Shown here in pieces: positions 1 through 5,597 of a stretch of 5,597 nt of DNA; positions within the stretch are counted from its first letter, which is position 1, and every line of letters begins with the position of its first letter. The position numbers and the translations under genes are program-made. Source of the DNA: Elusimicrobia bacterium RIFCSPLOWO2_01_FULL_54_10 (GTDB taxonomy: Bacteria; Elusimicrobiota; Elusimicrobia; 2-02-FULL-39-32). The notes below the pieces were generated by a model. That model was given only the letters and a program-made list of their open reading frames with translations. It was not told the origin of the DNA and did no database searches. The stretch is taken from contig MGUQ01000014.1 of assembly GCA_001799975.1 (NCBI GenBank), positions 11,540 to 17,136 of the forward strand, read 5' to 3'.

Positions 1-20
1 CGGCCTGACTCCGAGCGTCG

Positions 21-314
21 GTGCTGAACCGGCCCGAAGTCCGCTGGGTGCTGCTGGGGCTGCTCCTGGCGGGTCTCTTCTTCTCCAGCGAGGGCTCACG
101 GTCCTACTGGAAGCGAAAAAAACATCTCCGGCACATGGAACAGAAACTCACCGAAATCAAAGCGTCCAATCACAGCCTCGCTCTTGAAGTGGAGCGCTTG
201 AAATCCGATCCCCGCGCCATTGAGCGGATTGCCCGAAGCGAGCTGGGCCTGATGAAACCGGGCGAAGTGGAATACCGGTTCGTGGTGGGGCAATCCACCG
301 AAAAAGTCCGATGA
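21..314 (+). CDS. ftsB: FtsB/DivIC-family septum formation initiator protein
   Basis: This 97-residue protein is probably a bitopic cell-division protein of the FtsB/DivIC family. In known systems these pair with FtsL through a coiled coil, bind FtsQ/DivIB, and help activate septal peptidoglycan synthesis at mid-cell. Visible features are a short cytoplasmic N-terminus, one hydrophobic helix at about residues 8-23, a charged, heptad-like coiled coil at about 33-62, and the family's most recognisable stretch, DPRAIERIARSELGLMKPGE (residues 63-82). The length is normal for the family. The start is GTG at 21, because the same frame has a stop at 6-8 and no ATG lies before the membrane helix. The ribosome binding site is weak (GAG at 13-15). 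The stop overlaps the next gene's ATG (ATGA at 311-314), which suggests coupling. FtsB and DivIC cannot be told apart from sequence alone, so the symbol is provisional. Confidence 0.88.
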   Translation: MLNRPEVRWVLLGLLLAGLFFSSEGSRSYWKRKKHLRHMEQKLTEIKASNHSLALEVERLKSDPRAIERIARSELGLMKPGEVEYRFVVGQSTEKVR

Positions 315-580
315 TGCCCGAATCCTGGCCGCAGACGCTCGGGTTGATCGGGGCGCTCTGCATGCCGCTATGCAACATCCCCATGATCGCCCGGATCGTC
401 AAGAGAAAATCATCCGACGACATCAGCCTGGCCTGGGTATTCGGCGTGGAAATCTGCGTTCTCTTTATGGTTCCCTCCGCCATACTGTCTGCCGATCCCG
501 TGCTGCGCATTTTTGGAATCACCAACGCATTTTTCTTCTCCATCGTCACCGTCGTTGTCTGGATCTATCACAGGCGTTAA
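311..580 (+). CDS. Small PQ-loop / SemiSWEET-like membrane protein
   Basis: This 89-residue, very hydrophobic protein is probably a PQ-loop repeat protein of the SemiSWEET type. Proteins of that type carry one three-helix bundle and dimerise to form a sugar-transporter-like pore in the inner membrane. Three membrane helices can be drawn at about residues 9-29, 41-60 and 64-86. The repeat signature is the proline at the end of helix 1 (P24) followed by the basic loop RIVKRKSSDDISL (28-40). The length fits a single-repeat SemiSWEET. The usual PQ dipeptide is P24-M25 here, and N72 in helix 3 may match the conserved asparagine of the family. The substrate cannot be read from sequence. Two adjacent ATG codons (311 and 314) could serve as the start; the first overlaps the ftsB stop. 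The TAA at 578-580 directly abuts the next ATG. Another small three-helix membrane protein is the alternative. Confidence 0.72.
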   Translation: MMPESWPQTLGLIGALCMPLCNIPMIARIVKRKSSDDISLAWVFGVEICVLFMVPSAILSADPVLRIFGITNAFFFSIVTVVVWIYHRR

Positions 581-1390
581 ATGCGGGCCGCATTTCTCGC
601 ATTTCTCCTCCTGGGATGCCTTTCCTCAAACAAAAAAGTAACTTTTGATGACGCCTTCAGCCGGGCGCAGGCGCACGATGCCCGGAAAAATACCGATGAG
701 GCCATCATCAATTTTGAAATTGCCCGCGACTTAAATCCCGCGCGGCCGGAACCGTATCTTAATTTAAGCCGGATTTATCTTGCCCGGGGCAACAGCCGCC
801 GGGCCTTCGAATATCTTGTCGAAGGTTTTGAAAAACCCCCCGCCATGCCCGAGAGCGCTCTGAGCGATTTATTCGATCTCTCCACCCGTCCCATGATGAT
901 CACCGTCGCCATGCGGAAAACGACCGCGGTCGCAGGCACAAGGAGCTTTATAGATGAAGGAACGCGGGCCAGAGTGCAGGCGGCCTTGAAGCGGCATCCC
1001 AATCTGCTCCTGGCGTTTGCGGATAAGCTCTTGGACCTGTCGAATGTGAATGATTCATTTCTTTTGATGAAGGGGTTCTCTTGCCCGCCGGAACTGCGGT
1101 GGCGTTACCTCAATCTAAAGGTCCGCGAAAGCCACCTGCTTGGCAACGAGAAGGCCTTTGACTCGTTCCTCGCCGAAATCCTCCCCTTGGCGTATGCATC
1201 CCATGATACCCGCAGGCTTTATGAACTGGGCCGCATCTGCATTTTACAGGATGAAGACGACGCGGCGCTGAAACTCCTGCAGCGAGCCCGGGAAACTGTG
1301 CCTCCGGAAAACACAGAACTGCTGAAGTCCATTGAGGAGGCGCTCAAACACCCGGAGCGGGTGCTGGACAACGATGGACAGCATCCTTGA
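581..1390 (+). CDS. TPR-containing lipoprotein, function unknown
   Basis: This 269-residue protein is predicted to be exported and lipid-anchored. A short signal peptide (R2, then a hydrophobic core at 3-11) ends in a lipobox L10-L11-G12-C13, so C13 should become the acylated N-terminus. L14 at the +2 position has no inner-membrane retention aspartate, which in a diderm would favour the outer membrane. Residues 23-54 and 56-85 look like two tetratricopeptide repeats (A41, F45, A48, L51-N-P53; then Y59, L62, Y66, A75). A third, weaker TPR-like pair of helices lies at about 205-240. TPRs act as scaffolds for protein partners; no enzyme motif is seen. The middle (about 90-200) resembles no family I recognise. 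ATG 581 directly follows the preceding stop, with only a weak AGG at 572-574 as ribosome binding site. The last 17 bases overlap the helicase gene. The lipoprotein call is fairly firm, but the role is unknown. Confidence 0.8.
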   Translation: MRAAFLAFLLLGCLSSNKKVTFDDAFSRAQAHDARKNTDEAIINFEIARDLNPARPEPYLNLSRIYLARGNSRRAFEYLVEGFEKPPAMPESALSDLFDLSTRPMMITVAMRKTTAVAGTRSFIDEGTRARVQAALKRHPNLLLAFADKLLDLSNVNDSFLLMKGFSCPPELRWRYLNLKVRESHLLGNEKAFDSFLAEILPLAYASHDTRRLYELGRICILQDEDDAALKLLQRARETVPPENTELLKSIEEALKHPERVLDNDGQHP

Positions 1391-4223
1391 AGGCTTAAAC
1401 GAGCGCCAGAAGCAGGCTGTGCTTCACGGAGAAGGCCCCCTCCTGATTGTGGCCGGCGCCGGCACCGGCAAGACCACGGTCATCACCCGCCGAATCGCCC
1501 ACCTCATCTCCAAGAAAATCGCGGCTCCCCGTGAAATTTTGGCGCTCACCTTCACGGACAAAGCCGCGCAGGAAATGGTGGACCGCGTGGACCGGCTGGT
1601 TCCCTACGGATTTAACGACGTGGCCATTTCCACCTTCCATGCTTTCGGCGACCGCATTCTGCGCGAAAATTCCCTGGACATGGGCCTCTCGCCCGATATG
1701 CATGTGCTTTCCCGCCCGGAGGCCGCGGTTTTCATGCGGGAGAATCTTTTCCGCTTCAAGCTCAAGCATTACCGTCCGCTGGCAGACCCCACGCAGTTCA
1801 TCGAGGCACTGCTCGCAGCCATCAGCCGCGCCAAAGATGAAGAAGCTTTTCCTGAAGATTACATCCGTGCCGCGCGCCAAAACGCAAAAAAAGCCAAGAC
1901 CCAAGACGACAAGGAAAGAGCCGCCAAAGAAATGGAGGCGGCTCAGGCATACGAATTTTATGAAAAACTGAAAACCGAGCGCGGCTTCATCGATTTTGGC
2001 GATCAGGTATTGTTGGCGCTCAAAATCCTGCGCGAGCAGCCGTCCGTCTTAAAGAAAATCCAGGACCAGTTCCGCTACATCGTGGTGGACGAGTTTCAGG
2101 ACACCAATTTTGCCCAGTTTGAACTGCTCAAAGTGCTGGCGGGCAAAAAAAGAAACATCACGGTGGTGGGCGACGACGACCAGTCGATTTACAAGTTCCG
2201 CGGGGCCTGCCTGTCCAACATCCTGGGCTTCAGAAAAGAATATCCCGATGCCAAACAAATTGTGCTCCAGGAAAACTACCGCTCCACCCAGCCCATCCTG
2301 GACGCGGCCTACCGGCTGATCCAGCATAATAACCCGGACAGGCTGGAATACCGCGACCGACTCAACAAAGTGCTCATCGGGCGCACAACCCAAGGCCCGC
2401 AGGTGGAGCACCGCCATTTTGACACGCTTTACTCGGAATGCGAGCACATCGCCTCCAGCATCGGCGAGCGGGTGCGCAAAGGTGAGGCCGAACCCAAAGA
2501 CTTTGCCATTCTGGTGCGCACCAATGATACGGCAGAACCTATTTTAAGAGCGCTCAACCTCGCGGGAGTACCCTGGAGTTTTTCCGGAAACTCGAGGCTA
2601 TGTGAGCTGGACGAAATCCGCACGATTTTGTCTTTCTTGCGCGCCATTGACGATCCGGAGGATTCCGCCAGTTTATACTTTCTGGCGGCCTCTCCGTTTT
2701 ACCAGATTGACGCCGAAATCTTGCATGAGCTCACCCAGATTTCTGCAAAAACCAAACAGCCGCTTTCCAAAATTTTTAAAGACCCCCGCACAGCCGGCAT
2801 CTGCGCGGATATCGAGCGGTTCCGCAAACTGGCTTTGAAAGTGCCCACCGGCGTGCTCTTATATCAATTTCTGGACGAAAAGGGCGTTTTTCAGAGGCTG
2901 GCAGAATCCGCTGATGCCCAAGCCACCCGTGAGGCGCAGAACCTCCAGAGTTTTTTTGGAATGATCAAACGCTTTTCCGAAGTAAGCCGCTATGACCGCC
3001 TGCACTCTTTTGTGAGTTATTTGGAATCTCTGCGGCAGGCGGGCGAAGACTCGGCCAGCGCGGAGCTGTCCCATGACGAGAATGCCGTGCGCGTGCTTAC
3101 GGTGCACGCAGCCAAGGGCCTCGAGTTCAACACGGTATTCATGGCGGGACTCGAACAGGAACACTTCCCCGCGCGCAATCGCAGTGAGCGTATCGAAATT
3201 CCGGAAGCGATTGTGCGCGACATTCTCCCCGAAGGCGATTACCACATTCAGGAAGAGCGCAGGCTTTTTTATGTGGGCATGACCCGCGCCAAAAAAGAGC
3301 TCATTCTGGCCTCCGCGAGGGACCAGGGCGGCAGAAAAGCCTGGAAACCGTCCCGGTTTGTTCTGGAAGCCCTCGACCGCCCTCTGGCCGACGAAAAGGT
3401 AGCTGCAGCAAAACCCCTCGAGAGTCTGAAAATTTATGCCGGTGCGCCTGAAACTCCCGCACGCCGATACCCTCCTGCCAACGGAGAGCACAAAGAGCGG
3501 ACGCTTTCCGTGACCGCACTGGAAGATTATCTGCGCTGTCCCCTGCGATTCAAATTCAGCAAGGTCGTGAAAATCCCCGTGCTCATGCACCACACGGCGG
3601 TTTTCGGCGTGGCCGTGCATGATGCTCTCAAGGCTTATCACCTGGCACGGCTGGACCAAAAAACATTCACGCTCAAACGCCTCCAGGACATTTTCACAAA
3701 CTCGTGGAAAAGCGAAGGGTTCATTTCCCGCGAACACGAGGAACGGCGTTTCCAGGAAGGGCTCAAGGTGCTCAAAGCCCATTTCGCGCGCGAGCAAAAA
3801 TCAAAAAGCCGTCCGGCTCTTGTGGAGGAAGATTTCAGGATTGCCGAGGCGGGGGCCAAGATCCTCGGGCGGTGGGACCGCATTGACTTAGGCGACGAAA
3901 CCACCGTCATCGATTACAAAACCTCCGACATCAAAGACGAAAAAGCCGCCGCGGCCCGGGCCAAAAAAAGCCGCCAGCTCGGCATCTACGCCCTGGCGTT
4001 TGAAAAGAAGTTTGGCAAATTGCCCGACAAACTCACCCTTCATTTTGTAAAATTTGGCATTGAGGGGTCCGTACGCCCCACCCCTGAATGGCTGCAGGAC
4101 ACTTTGGATGACATGGCCAAAGCCGTGCAGGGAATCGAACAGGGAAAATTTGAGCCGTTACCCAGCTATGAATGCCGAAACTGCCCGTATGAAAAAATCT
4201 GCCCCGCGCTCCGGAAGGGATAG
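1374..4223 (+). CDS. UvrD/PcrA-type helicase fused to a C-terminal Fe-S PD-(D/E)XK (RecB-like) nuclease
   Basis: This 949-residue protein is a superfamily 1A DNA helicase with a C-terminal nuclease, a build known from double-strand-break resection enzymes (AddAB, AdnAB, RecB). Helicase motifs in order: Q motif (L8-N9, Q12), Walker A AGAGTGKT with K33, motif Ia TFTDKAA (59-65), TFHAF (87-91), motif II DEFQD (239-243), motif III GDDDQSIYKFRGA (266-278), motif IV QENYRS (299-304), motif V TVHAAKGLEF (576-585) and motif VI GMTRAK (635-640). After a linker (about 650-708), the nuclease shows H749, D835 in GRWDRID, D847-Y-K849 and Q868-xxx-Y872. Cysteines 722, 934, 937 and 943 fit a 4Fe-4S staple. 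All key residues are present. The start is placed at ATG 1374, just before the Q motif; the frame is open further upstream (TTG at 1332), but that adds 14 atypical residues. No AddB- or RecC-like partner is visible. The name is left open because AdnA/B, AddA and stand-alone fusions cannot be separated by eye. Confidence 0.93.
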   Translation: MDSILEGLNERQKQAVLHGEGPLLIVAGAGTGKTTVITRRIAHLISKKIAAPREILALTFTDKAAQEMVDRVDRLVPYGFNDVAISTFHAFGDRILRENSLDMGLSPDMHVLSRPEAAVFMRENLFRFKLKHYRPLADPTQFIEALLAAISRAKDEEAFPEDYIRAARQNAKKAKTQDDKERAAKEMEAAQAYEFYEKLKTERGFIDFGDQVLLALKILREQPSVLKKIQDQFRYIVVDEFQDTNFAQFELLKVLAGKKRNITVVGDDDQSIYKFRGACLSNILGFRKEYPDAKQIVLQENYRSTQPILDAAYRLIQHNNPDRLEYRDRLNKVLIGRTTQGPQVEHRHFDTLYSECEHIASSIGERVRKGEAEPKDFAILVRTNDTAEPILRALNLAGVPWSFSGNSRLCELDEIRTILSFLRAIDDPEDSASLYFLAASPFYQIDAEILHELTQISAKTKQPLSKIFKDPRTAGICADIERFRKLALKVPTGVLLYQFLDEKGVFQRLAESADAQATREAQNLQSFFGMIKRFSEVSRYDRLHSFVSYLESLRQAGEDSASAELSHDENAVRVLTVHAAKGLEFNTVFMAGLEQEHFPARNRSERIEIPEAIVRDILPEGDYHIQEERRLFYVGMTRAKKELILASARDQGGRKAWKPSRFVLEALDRPLADEKVAAAKPLESLKIYAGAPETPARRYPPANGEHKERTLSVTALEDYLRCPLRFKFSKVVKIPVLMHHTAVFGVAVHDALKAYHLARLDQKTFTLKRLQDIFTNSWKSEGFISREHEERRFQEGLKVLKAHFAREQKSKSRPALVEEDFRIAEAGAKILGRWDRIDLGDETTVIDYKTSDIKDEKAAAARAKKSRQLGIYALAFEKKFGKLPDKLTLHFVKFGIEGSVRPTPEWLQDTLDDMAKAVQGIEQGKFEPLPSYECRNCPYEKICPALRKG
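3504..4202 (+). other. Nuclease domain with AddB/Cas4-type iron-sulfur cysteines within the helicase protein
   Basis: Residues about 711-943 of the helicase protein form a PD-(D/E)XK domain of the RecB/AddB/Cas4 group. It opens with LSVTALEDYLRCP, whose C722 is the first cluster cysteine. It carries H749 in an FGxxxH motif, the metal-binding acid D835, the D847-x-K849 catalytic pair, and a QxxxY motif at 868-872. It closes with C934-x2-C937-x5-C943. One distant cysteine plus this C-terminal trio, with the same spacing, is the arrangement known from AddB and Cas4, where the cluster ties the ends of the domain together. Since H, D, D and K are all kept, I infer that the domain is catalytically active rather than a structural relic as in some paralogues. 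Confidence 0.88.
4213..4220 (+). promoter_or_regulatory. Shine-Dalgarno site for rmuC
   Basis: The purine run GGAAGGGA ends six bases before the rmuC ATG at 4227. It is a good Shine-Dalgarno match that supports this start. It lies inside the last codons of the helicase gene, so terminating ribosomes would be positioned to re-initiate on rmuC. Confidence 0.7.
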
Positions 4224-4226
4224 GTC

Positions 4227-5339
4227 ATGACTGCCTCCTGGGGAATATGGCTGCTGGGCATTGCTCTGGCCTCCGGGTTTTTCCTGGTTGCAGGCGTTGT
4301 ATTGTGGTGGATGATTCGCCAGTCAAAAAACCAGCCCTCTGATGCCCACATGCAGGCCTCTCTCATGCAGCAGCAGATCGAGGCGCTTCGCACTCAAATT
4401 TCCAGATCGATCGCGGACGTGGGCGCGCAGGTGGAAAGGCGAATGGATACGGTGCAGCAGAGTTTTCAAACCACCACCGGCAATATCAACACGCGGCTCG
4501 ACAACGCCTCTAAAGTGGTGCAGACCGTCTCCCACCAACTGGGCTCCCTTTCTCAGGCGACGGAGCGGATTTTTGAGGCCACCAGCAACCTCTCTACACT
4601 GGAAAATATTTTAAAGCCGCCCAAACTCCGCGGCGGCATGGGCGAAATCCTGCTCGAAAACGTGCTGCGGGACATTCTCCCGTCCGAAGATTCTTATGAG
4701 ATGCAGCACAAGTTCAAGACAGGAGATGTGGTGGACGCGATCATTCGTCTCAAAGACGGAATGATCCCCATCGATGCCAAATTTCCGCTCGACAATTTCC
4801 GGCGCATGCTTGAAGCCCAAAAAGACACGGACCGCCTGCTGTTCCGCAAAGAGTTCATCTCCAACGTGAAAAAACACATCGACGATATCTCCCGCAAGTA
4901 TATTCTGCCAGATGAAGGCACGCTGAATTTTGCCCTCATGTATGTGCCCGCGGAAAATATCTACTATGAAATGATCGTGCGGGAGGATGTCACCAGCGCC
5001 GCAGAGGACATTTATTCGTTCGCGGCAACAAAGCATGTTTTCCCGGTGTCTCCCAATTCAATTTATCCTTATCTGATGACCATCGCTCTCGGCTTCCGGG
5101 GCTTGAAAATCGAGGCGCAGGCCAAGCAGATTTTGGGACAGTTGACGCGCGTGCAGGGAGACCTGGAAAAATTCACCCGTGAATTCCAGCTGGTGGGCAC
5201 CCACATCGACAATGCCCAAAAGAAGTTCACCGAGGCTGAAAAAAAGCTGGGGCGTGTGGAAGGCAAAATCGATGCCTTGAAACAGGGGAGCCCGTCGGAT
5301 ATCATAGAACCCGATCAGCTCGATCTGGAGGGGCAATGA
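4227..5339 (+). CDS. rmuC: RmuC family protein (predicted DNA recombination nuclease)
   Basis: This 370-residue protein is an RmuC homologue. In E. coli, RmuC limits inversions between short inverted repeats, and the family is assigned to the PD-(D/E)XK nuclease superfamily; its biochemistry is poorly defined. An N-terminal membrane helix (about 6-29) is followed by the basic residues R31 and K34, so the rest should be cytoplasmic. A long coiled coil runs from about 38 to 128. The conserved RmuC domain (about 131-345) holds PKLRGGMGE (132-140), D170, and the hallmark PIDAKFPL (181-188), in which D183-x-K185 would be the nuclease-like pair. A second helical stretch (about 305-350) and an acidic tail follow. 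It is shorter than the E. coli protein (about 475 residues), mostly through a shorter coiled coil and tail. It lies 3 bases after the helicase stop and overlaps the trmL start by 4 bases. Confidence 0.94.
   Translation: MTASWGIWLLGIALASGFFLVAGVVLWWMIRQSKNQPSDAHMQASLMQQQIEALRTQISRSIADVGAQVERRMDTVQQSFQTTTGNINTRLDNASKVVQTVSHQLGSLSQATERIFEATSNLSTLENILKPPKLRGGMGEILLENVLRDILPSEDSYEMQHKFKTGDVVDAIIRLKDGMIPIDAKFPLDNFRRMLEAQKDTDRLLFRKEFISNVKKHIDDISRKYILPDEGTLNFALMYVPAENIYYEMIVREDVTSAAEDIYSFAATKHVFPVSPNSIYPYLMTIALGFRGLKIEAQAKQILGQLTRVQGDLEKFTREFQLVGTHIDNAQKKFTEAEKKLGRVEGKIDALKQGSPSDIIEPDQLDLEGQ
5327..5333 (+). promoter_or_regulatory. Shine-Dalgarno site for trmL
   Basis: GGAGGGG lies a few bases before the ATG at 5336 (four bases after GGAGG). 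It is the strongest ribosome binding site in the window and sits within the final rmuC codons. Together with the ATGA overlap at 5336-5339 it fixes the trmL start. Confidence 0.72.
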
Positions 5340-5597
5340 GTCAAAGCGGCGTGCATGTGGTGCTGGTGGAACCCGAAATCCCGGGCAACACGGGCAATGT
5401 GGGCCGCACCTGCCTGGCCACGCGCAGCACGCTCCACCTCGTGGGACGTATGGGCTTTTCCCTGGATGACAAATATCTTTTGAGATCCGGGCTGGACTAT
5501 TGGCATCAGGTGGATTTGAGAATCCACAAGAACTGGCTTGAATTTTGCTCGTCTGTTGAAGAAGGCGCCACATTTCATTTTTTTGAAAAGGACGGGA
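5336..5597 (+). CDS. trmL: tRNA (cytidine/uridine-34-2'-O)-methyltransferase TrmL, 3' end cut by the window
   Basis: The first 87 residues of a SpoU/TrmH-class SPOUT methyltransferase are present. It closely resembles TrmL (YibK), which uses S-adenosylmethionine to methylate the 2'-OH of the wobble base C34 or U34 in the two tRNA-Leu species with CAA and cmnm5UAA anticodons. Diagnostic stretches are VEPEIPGNTGNVGRTC (residues 11-26, the family's N-terminal motif, with N21 and R24) and MGFSLDDKYLLRSGLDYW (39-56), which matches the MGF-x-x-DDK-x-L-x-R-x-GLDY pattern of YibK. TrmL is usually about 155 residues, so slightly more than half is visible. The trefoil-knot part that binds the cofactor lies beyond the edge and cannot be checked. 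The start overlaps the rmuC stop (ATGA). Another SpoU-family tRNA methylase is possible but less likely given the MGF/GLDY match. Confidence 0.92.
   Translation, partial: MSQSGVHVVLVEPEIPGNTGNVGRTCLATRSTLHLVGRMGFSLDDKYLLRSGLDYWHQVDLRIHKNWLEFCSSVEEGATFHFFEKDG

Noticed and set aside
1..27. Possible tail of an upstream gene, ending either at TGA 6-8 or at TGA 25-27 (the latter overlapping the ftsB start)
   Set aside because: Two frames offer a nearby stop and too few codons are present to recognise a product. Enolase often precedes ftsB-like genes, but nothing here proves it.
1395..1904. A 169-codon minus-strand and a 174-codon plus-strand alternative frame over the helicase N-terminus
   Set aside because: Both are low-complexity shadows (the plus-strand one rich in R, S and P) of a region with perfect helicase motifs in the chosen frame.
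2859..3797. A 312-codon open frame on the minus strand inside the helicase gene
   Set aside because: It lies wholly within the well-supported helicase-nuclease gene, its product shows no recognisable domain, and long antisense frames are expected from codon bias in GC-rich genes.
3963..3970. An A7-G run that might act as a programmed frameshift site (similar A7 runs at 1886-1892 and 2145-2151)
   Set aside because: In the reading frame it is AAA AAA AGC, not the required A AAA AAG phasing, and the downstream frame stays open with the nuclease motifs intact, so no frameshift is needed.
4227..5339. RmuC region as a structural chromosome-segregation or chemotaxis-like coiled-coil protein
   Set aside because: The coiled coil alone could suggest this, but the conserved GGMGE and PIDAKFPL blocks are specific to the RmuC domain.
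5058..5573. A 171-codon minus-strand open frame across the rmuC/trmL junction
   Set aside because: It is antisense to two strongly supported genes, rich in Pro, Cys and Arg in a shadow-like pattern, and matches no family.
1..5597. CRISPR arrays, tandem repeats, insertion-sequence ends, tRNA genes or riboswitches
   Set aside because: No spaced repeats, terminal inverted repeats or RNA-like non-coding stretches were seen; essentially every base from 21 on is coding.

Overview
The window is wall-to-wall coding on the + strand. It reads as one compact bacterial gene string of six genes: an FtsB/DivIC-type septum protein, a small PQ-loop (SemiSWEET-like) membrane protein, a TPR lipoprotein, a UvrD-type helicase fused to an Fe-S PD-(D/E)XK nuclease, RmuC, and the first part of TrmL. 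Neighbouring genes overlap or are separated by at most 3 bases, so a single transcript with translational coupling is the simplest reading. No promoter, terminator, RNA gene, CRISPR array, insertion sequence or intergenic stretch is visible. Base composition looks moderate, about mid-50s % GC by eye, and even across the window, with no sign of an inserted foreign segment.

Layout: positions 21-1390 hold three envelope-associated proteins. These are a single-pass division protein, a three-helix membrane protein and a lipobox protein with TPR-like helices. Positions 1374-5339 hold two DNA-metabolism genes. The first, a 949-residue protein, has all the superfamily 1A helicase motifs and an apparently intact RecB/AddB/Cas4-like nuclease with four cluster cysteines. 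The second is RmuC, a membrane-anchored coiled-coil protein assigned to the same nuclease superfamily. Positions 5336-5597 begin trmL, a tRNA wobble-base 2'-O-methyltransferase, which is cut by the window end.

Organism: a bacterium. The lipoprotein signal, the FtsB-type protein and RmuC would suit a diderm, and dense operons with TPR lipoproteins are common in lineages such as Deltaproteobacteria-like groups or Omnitrophota/Elusimicrobiota. The sequence alone does not fix the phylum, and this placement is a guess.

How the genes may work together: the helicase-nuclease and RmuC are the only pair with an obvious shared theme, the processing of DNA ends or aberrant DNA. The division, transport-like, lipoprotein and tRNA-modification genes look like housekeeping genes sharing the transcript. 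Nothing here clearly amounts to a new system. The helicase-nuclease fusion next to RmuC is the part most worth following up.
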